Notes: generated from the sequence alone by a model not told the origin. DNA of 24,721 nt from Panacagrimonas sp. (GCA_021773655.1 JAJFJX010000387.1:1-24721), one strand, 5' to 3'; positions 16,153-24,017 are shown, counted from the first letter of the stretch. Numbers and translations: made by a program.

Positions 16153-16869
16153 ATGCGCCAACTCGTACTGGACACCGAAACCACCGGCCTGTCGGTCGAA
16201 CAGGGTCATCGCATCATCGAAATCGGGGTGATCGAACTGGTCAATCGCCGCGCCAGCGGCAATCACTTCCACCGCTACGTCAATCCGCGGCGCCCCGTGG
16301 ACCCGGGCGCAGTCCAGGTCCACGGCATCACCGATGCATTCCTGGCCGACAAGCCCGCGTTCGAACAGATCGCCGCGGAGCTGTGGGCGTGGCTGGGCGG
16401 GGACGAGCTGATCATCCACAACGCCGCTTTCGACGTGGGGTTTCTCGACCGCGAGTTTCGCAATGCCGGCGTCGGCCGGCCGCTGGCCGAGGTCTGCAGC
16501 ATCACCGATACGGTCGGCATGGCCCGGCGCCTGCATCCCGGCCAGAAGGCCAGCCTGGATGCGCTGTGCCGGCGTTACGAGGTGGACAATTCCAACCGCG
16601 ACCTGCACGGCGCGCTGCTCGATGCCCGCCTGTTGGCCGATGTCTATCTGGCGATGACCGGCGGCCAGTCCGCATTGTCGCTGGACAGTTCCCACGCGCG
16701 TTCGGGCCATGATCGCCTGGCCTGGACCCGCCAGCTCGGCGCGCAGGATCGGCCGCTGCAGGTGCGTCGCGCCGACGCTGGCGAAATGGAGGCGCACCGC
16801 CAGCGCCTGGCAGCCATTGGACGCAAGGGCCGGCTGGTGTGGAGCTCGGATCTGCCCGAAGCGCCGTGA
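16153..16869 (+). CDS. dnaQ: DNA polymerase III epsilon subunit (3'-5' proofreading exonuclease)
   Basis: Proofreading subunit of the replicative polymerase core. The 238-residue protein has a complete DEDDh active site: D7 and E9 (LDTETTG), D94 (HNAAFDVGFL), H152 and D157 (DLHGALLDARLL). After the exonuclease domain, QSALSL at 172-177 fits the weak beta-clamp-binding motif (E. coli epsilon has QTSMAF at the same place), and the C-terminal tail should contact the alpha subunit. An AGGA ribosome-binding site lies 8 nt before the ATG. It is probably cotranscribed with rnhA. The gene converges on the ArsR-type gene with only 8 nt between the stops and no hairpin there. Confidence 0.97.
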   Translation: MRQLVLDTETTGLSVEQGHRIIEIGVIELVNRRASGNHFHRYVNPRRPVDPGAVQVHGITDAFLADKPAFEQIAAELWAWLGGDELIIHNAAFDVGFLDREFRNAGVGRPLAEVCSITDTVGMARRLHPGQKASLDALCRRYEVDNSNRDLHGALLDARLLADVYLAMTGGQSALSLDSSHARSGHDRLAWTRQLGAQDRPLQVRRADAGEMEAHRQRLAAIGRKGRLVWSSDLPEAP

Positions 16870-16877
16870 ATGCGGTA

Positions 16878-17822
16878 TCAACGCTCGCCGAGCGCGCTGA
16901 TCACCTCGAAGTACGGCGGCCGTGATTCACGCGAGCTCACGGCGCACTCCATCACCCGCAGGCCCGCCGACTGCATCAGCCCGCGGAGTTCGTCGACCTC
17001 CAGACCCAGGTTGAGGTGATCGAAGGCGCGCTGGGTCTCGGCGTGGGCATGCCGGCGCAGCGCCGCCAGAATCAGCCGGCCGCCGGGCTTGAGCACCCGG
17101 GCGGCCTCGACCAGCAGGCGCGCAGGCTCGGGGCTGTAGCTCAGCGCGTGCAGGGCGAAGACCTGGTCGAACCGGGCCGTGGTGAACGGCAGTTCGTGCA
17201 TGTCTCCCTGGTGGAAGTCCACATTGGCGTGCCGCGACAGGCGCAGGCGGGCGGCCGCGATGACCGCGGCGCTGATGTCGACACAGGTGACCTGTTGCGC
17301 GTGGGAGGCCAGCAGCTCGGCGATCACCCCGTCGCCCGAGGCCAGGTCGAGCACCTGCCCGAGTTCCAGCATCTGCATCAGGGTCCGCGCGGTGGCTTCC
17401 CAGCTACGCCCCGGCGAGTAGTGCAGCTCCATGCGACCGGCGACCGATTCGGCCCAGGTCTGGCCCAGATGGCGGCGGCGCACCACTTCGCCGGCACGCT
17501 CGCGGTCCAGACGCGCCTGCGGGTCGTCCAGCCGCGGCTGCAGCAGGTTCCAGATCGCGCCGGCGGCTCCCTCGGCTGCAATGCTGGCCGAATAGAGCGC
17601 CGCACCATGGGCGCGCTGGTCGCTGATCAGGCCGGCGCGCTTGAGTCGGGACAGGTGGGTCGAGACCCGGCTCTGGGCCAGGCCGGTGACCTGGCTCAGT
17701 TCGGTCGCCGACAGGCTGTAGGCCTCAAGCAGCAGCAGCAGACGCACGCGACTGGCGTCGGCCAGCAGGCGACAGGCATCCGTGCTCAGGCCGATGGACA
17801 GTGGGGGCGTGGCGGCAACCAT
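16878..17822 (-). CDS. ArsR-type HTH / class I methyltransferase fusion protein
   Basis: A 314-residue protein joining a winged-helix DNA-binding domain (about 12-80; LSATELSQVTGLAQSRVSTH is the helix-turn-helix) to a SAM-dependent methyltransferase domain (about 130-310). The latter has motif I VLDLASGDG at 157-165, the acidic residue D182 after the second strand, GDMHELPF at 206-213 and RVLKPGGRL at 242-250. The metal-binding ELCVCDL box of ArsR/SmtB sensors is absent (ELSQVTG here), so it is probably not a metal sensor. Such fusions are known in proteobacteria, and a role in sensing methylation metabolites is possible (inference). No clear ribosome-binding site precedes the ATG at 17822; a later start is possible. 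Target genes are not evident; its own upstream region is the 13-bp repeat interval. Confidence 0.88.
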   Translation of the reverse strand: MVAATPPLSIGLSTDACRLLADASRVRLLLLLEAYSLSATELSQVTGLAQSRVSTHLSRLKRAGLISDQRAHGAALYSASIAAEGAAGAIWNLLQPRLDDPQARLDRERAGEVVRRRHLGQTWAESVAGRMELHYSPGRSWEATARTLMQMLELGQVLDLASGDGVIAELLASHAQQVTCVDISAAVIAAARLRLSRHANVDFHQGDMHELPFTTARFDQVFALHALSYSPEPARLLVEAARVLKPGGRLILAALRRHAHAETQRAFDHLNLGLEVDELRGLMQSAGLRVMECAVSSRESRPPYFEVISALGER

Positions 17823-17963
17823 GGGCGGGGGACGATAAACCGAATCCTGATTGGCAATGAACCTCGGCCAGCGACACTGCCTTCGTTCGAGGGCATGAGA
17901 CCGGCTCCGATCCCGACTCCGATTGCGGCTGACTTCGGATTACTCCCGGTCGGAAGCCGAACC

Positions 17964-17995
17964 GAAAACGAGGCCGCCGGCACGGAGCCGGCGGC
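17964..17995 (-). terminator. Probable terminator downstream of the phasin gene
   Basis: On the minus strand a perfect 9-bp GC stem (17995-17987 with 17981-17973) closes on a 5-nt loop and is followed by CTCGTTTTC. The T-tract is short and offset, so efficiency is uncertain. It would end the phasin transcript before the ArsR-type gene. Confidence 0.5.
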
Positions 17996-18005
17996 GGGGC
18001 CTGTG

Positions 18006-18109
18006 GACCCGGTCAATGGTCCGGGTCAATAGACCGGGTCAATAGACCGGGTCAATGGTCCCGGTCATTGGACCGGATCGAAGGTCGGGGTCGGGGGTCG
18101 GGGCCGGGA
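18006..18109. repeat. 13-bp tandem repeat array, about 8 degenerate copies
   Basis: The unit is close to GACCGGGTCAATA. The first five copies (18006-18070) differ by one to three bases, the sixth more, and the last two (18084-18109) fade into GTCGGGG-type sequence. Two adjacent copies (18032-18057) are identical except for the last base. There are no spacers, so it is not a CRISPR. It lies just after the phasin stop and upstream of the ArsR-type gene. Confidence 0.85.
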
Positions 18110-18124
18110 TTCAGAGTCCGTGCG

Positions 18125-18835
18125 TCACTTCGCGGAAGGACCGGAGCCGCTGCGCTTGCCGGGGGCGGACTTCCGGGCCTTGCTGGCTGCGCGTGCGGCG
18201 CGTGATTCTGGCGAGGGACGCGCCTTGACCGCCTTCTTGGCCGGTGCAGGTGGCGTGAGGTCCAGCACCGATTCCAGCTTGTTGCGAACCGACTCGCCGG
18301 CCTCGCGGGCCCGGGCCTCGCCCCGCCGGGCGGCTTTCCTGCCCTTCTTCTCGGCGCTGGCGATTTCCTTGTCCAGCGCCTTGCGCAGGTCTTTGGCGGT
18401 CTTGGACGCCGACTTCTGGGCCTTGGCTGCCGCCTTGCGGACGTCGTCGATGGCCTTTTGCGCCGGCGCCGTGACCTTGCTCAGCGCCCGGCTGTCCAGT
18501 GGGCCACCGCTGCCGATCAGCCGCGTCAGTTCGGCGCGGGTCTCGGCGATGATGCCCAGCGATTCGCGAGCATGGCCAAGGACTTTCTGCACGGTGTCCT
18601 GCAGCAGGTCGAGCTGCTCTGCGGCCAGATCCTGGTAACTGCTGCCGGAGCGTGGCGATTTGAGGGCGCCGGTGGCGCTCTTGTAATAGTCGTTGAGGGC
18701 CTTGAGTTCCTGTTCGGCCAGTTTCTGTACGCCTTCGAACACGATGCGGCTGGCCTTGGACACAACGTCCAGCGATTCCCGGCGCATGCGCTCGACCTGT
18801 GTCTTGAGTTGATCGATCTTGTCCCTGGCCGCCAT
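18125..18835 (-). CDS. Phasin-family protein with basic, histone-H1-like tail
   Basis: A 236-residue helical protein, likely binding polyhydroxyalkanoate or other granule surfaces. The N-terminal part (about 1-115) is amphipathic helix of phasin type (VVSKASRIVFEGVQKLAEQELKALNDYYK). The rest (about 125-236) is Lys/Ala/Arg-rich (RKAAAKAQKSASKTAKDLRK), ending in a Ser/Pro/Lys-rich tail like that of PhaF/AlgP, which could bind DNA and help distribute granules (inference). No PHA synthase gene is in the window. The start at 18835 is decided by a strong promoter: TTGACA/TATGCT at 18905-18876 lies upstream, so the in-frame ATG at 18892 falls inside the promoter spacer. A GGGGA site 8 nt before the ATG fits. 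It is divergent from fadB. Confidence 0.82.
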   Translation of the reverse strand: MAARDKIDQLKTQVERMRRESLDVVSKASRIVFEGVQKLAEQELKALNDYYKSATGALKSPRSGSSYQDLAAEQLDLLQDTVQKVLGHARESLGIIAETRAELTRLIGSGGPLDSRALSKVTAPAQKAIDDVRKAAAKAQKSASKTAKDLRKALDKEIASAEKKGRKAARRGEARAREAGESVRNKLESVLDLTPPAPAKKAVKARPSPESRAARAASKARKSAPGKRSGSGPSAK

Positions 18836-18875
18836 GGTGAGAATCCCCCGGTTGATGTCGATTTTCCAGCGCTGG

Positions 18876-18905
18876 AGCATAGTCACCGCCATAAGTGCCT
18901 GTCAA
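18876..18905 (-). promoter_or_regulatory. Sigma-70-like promoter of the phasin gene
   Basis: Minus-strand TTGACA (18905-18900, perfect -35) and TATGCT (18881-18876, -10, 4 of 6) are separated by 18 nt. Expected transcription start is near 18869, giving a leader of about 34 nt to the ATG at 18835. Confidence 0.65.
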
Positions 18906-18942
18906 ACGTAGGTTTTCGAGCGTTCCGGCCGATTCGACACGG

Positions 18943-18972
18943 TTTACGCCGAGGGCGACGGGCCGTTATGAT
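18943..18972 (+). promoter_or_regulatory. Sigma-70-like promoter of fadBA
   Basis: TTTACG (18943-18948) and TATGAT (18967-18972) are spaced by 18 nt. Expected start is near 18980, with a leader of about 94 nt before fadB. It lies about 40 nt from the divergent phasin promoter. I see no clear palindromic operator between the two. Confidence 0.5.
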
Positions 18973-19073
18973 CCCGCTACTAAGCCTGGTTCAGGCGCGG
19001 CCGTCTTCCTGTCTGACCGGCCATACGTCCCCCGCACACGTTTTCATCCCGACTTCAGGAGGGAGCCTCTCCC

Positions 19074-21227
19074 ATGTATCAAGGCAAATCCATCAAGGTG
19101 ACGGTCCACGCCGAGGACCGCATCGCCGAACTGTGCTTCGACCGCGAAGGCGAGTCGATCAACAAGTTCGATGCCCGCACCGTGCGCGAACTCGGAGAAG
19201 CCGGCGTCGCGCTGGCCGCAGCCGAGGACCTGCAGGGCCTGATTGTCACTTCGGCCAAGGATGTGTTCATCGTCGGGGCCGACATCACAGAATTCGGCGC
19301 GGTGTTCCAGAACACCGAAGAAGAGATCGCAGCCTGGACCTTCGAGGTCAATCACGCGTTCATGGCCATCGAGGACCTGCCGTTCCCCAGCGTGACCTGC
19401 ATCAACGGCATGGCCCTGGGCGGCGGCTTCGAGATGTGCCTGTCGACCGACTACCGCGTGATGTCCACCGCGGCGCAGGTCGGCTTTCCCGAAGTCAAGC
19501 TCGGACTCATGCCGGGCTTTGGCGGCACCGTGCGCTGTTCGCGGCTGTGCGGCGCCGACAATGCCATCGAGTGGATCGCCTCGGGCAGCTCGCTCAAGCC
19601 GGATGTGGCGCTCAAGCACCACGCGGTGGACGCAGTGGTGGCGCCGGACAAGCTGATGGCGGCTGCGCGTGCACTGTTGCGTCAGGCCAACGAAGGCAAG
19701 TACGACTGGAAGGCGCGGCGCGCGCTCAAGACCGGGCCGCTGCAACTCGACCCGATGGAAGCCTCGCTGGCGTTCGAGACCGCCAAGGGGTTCATCGCCG
19801 GCAAGGCCGGCAAGCACTACCCGGCGCCGCTGGAGGCGGTCAAGAGCATCCAGAAGGGTGCGTCCAAGGGCCGCGACGAGGCGATCCGGATCGAGAGCCA
19901 GGCCTTTGCCCGGCTGGCCAGGACCACGCAGGCCGATGCGCTGGTGGGACTGTTCCTGAACGACCAGCTCCTCAAGAAGAAGGCCAAGGGCCATGCCAGG
20001 GCCGGCAAGCCGGTCACCTCGGCCGCCGTGCTGGGCGCCGGCATCATGGGCGGTGGCATCTCCTACGTATCGGCGGTCAAGGGCGTGCCGGTGATCATGA
20101 AGGACATCGCCGACAAGCAGCTCGATCTGGGCATGAACGAGGCCAACAAGCTGCTGGCCAAGGAAGTGGCGCGCGGCAAGCTCACGCCGGAGAAGGCGGG
20201 CAAGATGCTCGCCAGCATCCGGCCGACCCTGAACTACGCCGACTTCACCAACGTCGATGTGGTGGTCGAGGCGGTGATCGAAAACCCCAAGATCAAGAAG
20301 AGCGTGCTGGCCGAGGTCGAGGGTCTGGTCAGTTCCGGCACCATCATCGCGTCCAACACCTCGTCGATCTCCATCGAGGAACTTTCCGGCGTGCTCAAGC
20401 ACCCGGAGAACTTCCTGGGCATGCACTTCTTCAACCCCGTGCACCGCATGCCGCTGGTGGAAGTGATCTACGGACCCAAGACGTCCGCGGAGGCAATCTC
20501 CACCATCTCCAACTACGCCAGTCGCATGGGCAAGACCCCGATCGTGGTGAAGAACTGCCCGGGCTTCCTTGTCAACCGCATCCTGTTCCCGTATTTCGCC
20601 GGCTGGGAGCTGGCCGTCAACGACGGCATGGACTTCGTAAAGGCCGACAAGGTGATGGAGGACTTCGGCTGGCCCATGGGTCCGGCCTACCTCGAGGACG
20701 TGGTCGGCATCGACACCAGCCACCATATCGGCCCGGTGCTGGCCGAAGGCTATCCCGACCGCATGGCACGCACGCGGCGCACGGCGATCGACGTGATGTT
20801 CGAAGCCCAGCGCTACGGCCAGAAGAACGGCGTCGGCTTCTACAGGTACGACACCGACCCCAAGGGCAAGCCGATCAAGAAGCCCGATCCGGAAACCTAC
20901 GAGCTGCTCAAGCAGGTGCAACCCGAGGGCACCCGTGATTTCGCCGACCAGGAGATCATCGAGCGCCTGATGCTGCCCATGATCATCGAGTCCGCGCGCT
21001 GCCTGGAGGATGGCATCGTCGAGACTCCCACCGAGGTCGACATGGGCCTGATCCTGGGCCTGGGCTTCCCGCCGTTCCGCGGCGGCGCGCTCAAGTACTG
21101 CGACACGCTGGGCATGAAACACGTGATCGAACGTGCCGCGCAGTTCGCGCACCTGGGCAAGATCTACGAGCCGACCGCGCGCATGAAGGAGATGGCCGCC
21201 AAGGGCGAGATGTATTACCCGAAATGA
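19074..21227 (+). CDS. fadB: Fatty-acid oxidation complex alpha subunit FadB
   Basis: Multifunctional enoyl-CoA hydratase / 3-hydroxyacyl-CoA dehydrogenase of aerobic beta-oxidation, acting with FadA. The 717 residues align end to end with E. coli FadB (729). The N-terminal crotonase domain keeps both catalytic glutamates, E120 (LGGGFE) and E140 (FPEVKLG), and the oxyanion-hole FIVGADITEF block. The NAD-binding domain has LGAGIMGGG at 320-328, and the dehydrogenase domain has the catalytic histidine H457 in HFFNPVHRM. The C-terminal part repeats the GFPPFRGGA block expected for family members. A GGGAG ribosome-binding site lies 8 nt before the ATG (an AGGAGG overlaps it slightly upstream). 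fadA follows after 103 nt containing inverted heptamer repeats. Confidence 0.97.
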   Translation: MYQGKSIKVTVHAEDRIAELCFDREGESINKFDARTVRELGEAGVALAAAEDLQGLIVTSAKDVFIVGADITEFGAVFQNTEEEIAAWTFEVNHAFMAIEDLPFPSVTCINGMALGGGFEMCLSTDYRVMSTAAQVGFPEVKLGLMPGFGGTVRCSRLCGADNAIEWIASGSSLKPDVALKHHAVDAVVAPDKLMAAARALLRQANEGKYDWKARRALKTGPLQLDPMEASLAFETAKGFIAGKAGKHYPAPLEAVKSIQKGASKGRDEAIRIESQAFARLARTTQADALVGLFLNDQLLKKKAKGHARAGKPVTSAAVLGAGIMGGGISYVSAVKGVPVIMKDIADKQLDLGMNEANKLLAKEVARGKLTPEKAGKMLASIRPTLNYADFTNVDVVVEAVIENPKIKKSVLAEVEGLVSSGTIIASNTSSISIEELSGVLKHPENFLGMHFFNPVHRMPLVEVIYGPKTSAEAISTISNYASRMGKTPIVVKNCPGFLVNRILFPYFAGWELAVNDGMDFVKADKVMEDFGWPMGPAYLEDVVGIDTSHHIGPVLAEGYPDRMARTRRTAIDVMFEAQRYGQKNGVGFYRYDTDPKGKPIKKPDPETYELLKQVQPEGTRDFADQEIIERLMLPMIIESARCLEDGIVETPTEVDMGLILGLGFPPFRGGALKYCDTLGMKHVIERAAQFAHLGKIYEPTARMKEMAAKGEMYYPK

Positions 21228-21233
21228 AATGCC

Positions 21234-21313
21234 GTGAGGCGGGAGGCGGGAGGTGTGAGGCGCGGCCCCATTCGCCGCGATTCACGCCCCACCCCTGACC
21301 CCTCACTCCTCAC
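21234..21313. repeat. Two inverted blocks of 7-bp tandem repeats between fadB and fadA
   Basis: The left block (21234-21261) is four copies of a GTGAGGC-like heptamer; the right block (21286-21313) is four copies of CCCTCAC-like heptamers, the reverse complement. Taken together, 30-nt arms pair at about 23 of 30 positions around a 22-nt loop (21263-21284). In the fadBA transcript this could form a long imperfect hairpin just before the fadA ribosome-binding site. Confidence 0.8.
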
Positions 21314-21330
21314 GTTTTCCGGAGATTCCA

Positions 21331-22491
21331 ATGACCGATGTCGTCATCGTCGATGCAGTCAGAACCCCCATGGGCCGCTCCAGGGGCGGCGTGTTCCGAA
21401 ATGTCCGCGCCGAGGTGTTGTCGGCCGAGCTGATGAAGGCCATTGTCGAACGCAACCCGGCGCTCAAGCCCACCGGGATCGATGACGTGATCTGGGGCTG
21501 CGTGATCCAGACCCTGGAGCAGGGCTTCAACATCGCGCGCAATGCCGCGCTGCTGGCCGGCCTGCCGATCACCGTGCCGGGCCAGACCGTGAACCGCCTG
21601 TGCGGATCGTCCATGACCGCAATCCACATCGCCTACGCCAACATCAAGGCGGGAATCGGCGACACCTATCTGTGCGGCGGCGTCGAGCACATGGGCCACG
21701 TGCCGATGACCCACGGCTTCGACGGCCCTCCGGAGTTGTCGCTCAACACCGCCAAGGCCAGCGCCATGATGGGCCTGACCGCCGAGATGCTCACCCAGAC
21801 CCACCAGATCAACCGCGAGCAGCAGGACCAGTTCGCGCTGGCCTCGCACCAGAAGGCCACGGCTGCGTTCAGAAACGGCGAGTACACCGGCCAGATCGTG
21901 CCGATCCAGGGCCATGACGCCGATGGCCTGCCGCTGGTGGTGGACTTCGACGAAGTGGTACGTGCGGACGCCAACCTGGCGGACCTGGGCAAGCTCAAGC
22001 CGGCATTCAATCCGAAGGGATCGGTCACTGCCGGCAACTCGTCGGCAATTTCCGACGGCGCCTCCGCGGTGCTGGTGATGAGCGCGGACCAGGCCAGGGC
22101 CCTGGGCCTGAGGCCGCTGGCAAAGATCCTCGGCGTGGCGGCGGCGGGCTGCAACCCGGCGATCATGGGCATCGGCCCGGTGCCGGCGACACACAAGGCG
22201 CTCAAGTCCGCCGGCCTGAAGATCGATCAGGTCGACTATTTCGAGCTCAACGAGGCTTTCGCCGCGCAGTCGCTGGCGGTGATGAAGGATCTCAAGCTGC
22301 TCGAGCGCGCCGACCGCATCAACATCAAGGGTGGCGCCATTGCCCTGGGCCACCCGCTGGGCTGCTCGGGCGCGCGCATCACCGGTGCACTGGCCCATGT
22401 GCTGGGCGAAAAGAACGCGCAGTTCGGCGTGGCCACCATGTGCATCGGCATGGGCCAGGGCGTGGCCACGGTGCTCGAGCGCGTGAGCTAG
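21331..22491 (+). CDS. fadA: 3-ketoacyl-CoA thiolase FadA (beta subunit)
   Basis: Cleaves 3-ketoacyl-CoA with CoA to acetyl-CoA and a shortened acyl-CoA; beta subunit of the FadBA complex. The 386-residue protein matches the E. coli length. The nucleophile C91 is in NRLCGSSM, the catalytic H341 in LGHPLGCSG and C371 in MCIGMGQG. Conserved NEAFAAQ is also present. A CCGGAGA ribosome-binding site lies about 8 nt before the ATG. It follows fadB on the same strand and is ended by a good terminator at 22521. Confidence 0.97.
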   Translation: MTDVVIVDAVRTPMGRSRGGVFRNVRAEVLSAELMKAIVERNPALKPTGIDDVIWGCVIQTLEQGFNIARNAALLAGLPITVPGQTVNRLCGSSMTAIHIAYANIKAGIGDTYLCGGVEHMGHVPMTHGFDGPPELSLNTAKASAMMGLTAEMLTQTHQINREQQDQFALASHQKATAAFRNGEYTGQIVPIQGHDADGLPLVVDFDEVVRADANLADLGKLKPAFNPKGSVTAGNSSAISDGASAVLVMSADQARALGLRPLAKILGVAAAGCNPAIMGIGPVPATHKALKSAGLKIDQVDYFELNEAFAAQSLAVMKDLKLLERADRINIKGGAIALGHPLGCSGARITGALAHVLGEKNAQFGVATMCIGMGQGVATVLERVS

Positions 22492-22520
22492 GCCCCAGGC
22501 CCACAGCTCCGACCGTGATC

Positions 22521-22549
22521 GAAGGGCCGGCACTGCCGGCCCTTCTTTC
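22521..22549 (+). terminator. Rho-independent terminator of fadBA
   Basis: An 11-bp perfect stem (22521-22531 with 22535-22545) with a 3-nt loop is followed by TTTCGTCT. It lies 30 nt after the fadA stop and separates fadBA from the aminotransferase gene. Confidence 0.85.
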
Positions 22550-22656
22550 GTCTACTTGTCCGCTGCGAGGACCCAAGCGGTGCCGGTCCCGATGCATTCG
22601 CTACGATGCCCCCGTTTCCCGGCGGATCGCCGCCGGCATTGTCAGAGGTCCATGTG

Positions 22657-23880
22657 ATGTCTTCACCGCCGACCGCCGTCAACCGGCAGACCTTCGACCA
22701 GGTGATGGTCCCGAATTACGCGCCCAACCAGATCGTGCCGGTGCGCGGCCAGGGCGCGCGCCTGTGGGACCAGGACGGACGCGAATATCTCGACTTCGCC
22801 TGCGGCATCGCGGTCACCGGCCTGGGGCATTGCCATCCGCAACTGGTGGCGGCGCTGACCGAACAGGCCGGCAGGCTCTGGCACGTCTCCAACGTGATGA
22901 CCAACGAACCGGCGCTGCGCCTGGCGCGGCGGCTCACCGAGCTGAGCTTCGCCACCCGGGTGTTCTTCGCCAACAGCGGCTCGGAGGCCAACGAGGCCGC
23001 GTTCAAGCTGGCCCGAAAGCACGCCGCGCTGCATTTTCCGGCCGACAAGCGGGAGATCATCGCCTTTGACAATGCCTTCCACGGGCGCACCCTGTTCGCA
23101 GTGACGGTGGGTGGGCAGCCCAAGTACACCGAAGGTTTCGAGCCGCTGCCGGGTGGCATCACGCACCTGCCGTACAACGACCTGGAGGCGCTGGAGCGCG
23201 CAATCTCGGATCGCACCTGCGCAGTGGTGATGGAGCCGGTGCAGGGCGAGGGCGGCGTGACGCCCGCCACGGTTGAATTCGCCCAGGGCGTGCGCAAGCT
23301 GTGCTCGGCCCACCACGCACTGCTGATCTACGACGAGGTCCAGACCGGCAACGGCCGCAGCGGCACCTTCTTCGCCCACGAGCAATATGGCCTGGTGCCG
23401 GACGTGCTCACCACCGCCAAGGGCCTGGGCGGCGGCTTTCCGGTGGCGGCGATGCTGACCACCGATGCGCTGGCCGCGAGCCTCGGGTTCGGCACCCACG
23501 GTTCGACCTACGGCGGCAATCCGCTGGCCACAGCCGTGGCGCTGGCGGCGGTCGACCTCATCGCGCATCCCGAGACCCTGGCCAACGTGCAGGCGCGTGG
23601 CCGTCAGTTGCGCGAGGGCCTGCTGGAAATCGGCCAGCGCCACGGCATTTTCGAGGGGGTGCGCGGCATGGGGCTGCTGCTGGGTGCACCGATGAGCGCG
23701 GCCTGGAAGGGGCGTGCCCGGGACGTGGTCACGGTCGCCCTGCGTCACGGCGTGTGGACGCTGGTGGCGGGCCCCGACGTGCTGCGCCTGGCGCCCTCGC
23801 TGCTGATCACGAACGACGAGATCGACGAAGGCCTGCGCAAGCTGGATGCCGCCTGCGCCGAACTGGTGGCTGCGGGCTGA
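22657..23880 (+). CDS. Class III aminotransferase, acetylornithine/succinylornithine type (ArgD/AstC-like)
   Basis: PLP enzyme that interconverts N-acetylornithine (or N-succinylornithine) and its semialdehyde, in arginine synthesis or breakdown. The 407-residue protein has the fold-I class III signatures: NSGSEANE (107-114) for PLP phosphate, AFHGRT (140-145), MEPVQGEGG, YDEVQTG with the cofactor aspartate D226, and the Schiff-base lysine K255 in TTAKGLGGGFP. FGTHGSTYGGNPLA and a C-terminal LRLAPSLLIT follow. The ATG at 22657 has a GAGG site about 8 nt upstream; an ATG at 22606 would add 17 residues into the leader. No arginine-pathway neighbour is in the window, so ArgD and AstC cannot be separated; a broader omega-aminotransferase is the less likely alternative. 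Confidence 0.88.
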   Translation: MSSPPTAVNRQTFDQVMVPNYAPNQIVPVRGQGARLWDQDGREYLDFACGIAVTGLGHCHPQLVAALTEQAGRLWHVSNVMTNEPALRLARRLTELSFATRVFFANSGSEANEAAFKLARKHAALHFPADKREIIAFDNAFHGRTLFAVTVGGQPKYTEGFEPLPGGITHLPYNDLEALERAISDRTCAVVMEPVQGEGGVTPATVEFAQGVRKLCSAHHALLIYDEVQTGNGRSGTFFAHEQYGLVPDVLTTAKGLGGGFPVAAMLTTDALAASLGFGTHGSTYGGNPLATAVALAAVDLIAHPETLANVQARGRQLREGLLEIGQRHGIFEGVRGMGLLLGAPMSAAWKGRARDVVTVALRHGVWTLVAGPDVLRLAPSLLITNDEIDEGLRKLDAACAELVAAG

Positions 23881-23937
23881 GCGCACACTGGAGCAGCGGA
23901 TCCCGGACCGGCGATCAGCCTCAAAAGCACAACGGGG

Positions 23938-24017
23938 CGCAACAGTGCGCGACAAGTCGCAACAGGGCGCATCAGGGCGCGACAGGGCGCGACAAGTCGC
24001 AACATGGCGCAAGGGTA
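23938..24017. repeat. 10-bp tandem repeat array, about 8 copies
   Basis: The unit is close to CGCRACARGG. Seven copies (23938-24007) keep the CGC start every 10 nt with two variants, one ending AGGG and one ending AAGT; an eighth (24008-24017) is degenerate. The array begins 57 nt after the aminotransferase stop. It has no spacers and no open reading frame of its own that I would support. Confidence 0.85.

Larger units (their letters stand above)
17823..18124. other. Intergenic stretch upstream of the ArsR-type gene
   Basis: About 300 nt with no supported gene lie between the phasin stop and the ArsR-type start. It holds a GC-rich hairpin (17973-17995) and a 13-bp tandem array (18006-18109), listed separately. 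The part next to the ArsR-type start (17823-17960) has no clear promoter; a GTTTATC on the minus strand near 17840 is the only AT-rich element. Confidence 0.7.

Noticed and set aside
15649..16881. 410-aa minus-strand open frame opposite rnhA and dnaQ
   Set aside because: Both sense genes have complete active sites; the antisense frame has no family features.
18006..18109. CRISPR-like array
   Set aside because: Units are 13 bp, directly adjacent, with no spacers and no cas genes nearby; the 7- and 10-bp arrays fail likewise.
18836..18892. Longer phasin start at 18892
   Set aside because: It lies within the spacer of the TTGACA/TATGCT promoter, upstream of the expected transcript start.
19044..21152. 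702-aa open frame on the minus strand opposite fadB
   Set aside because: It is antisense to a clear fadB, rich in His/Arg/Asp-Gly typical of a GC-rich reverse frame, and matches no family.
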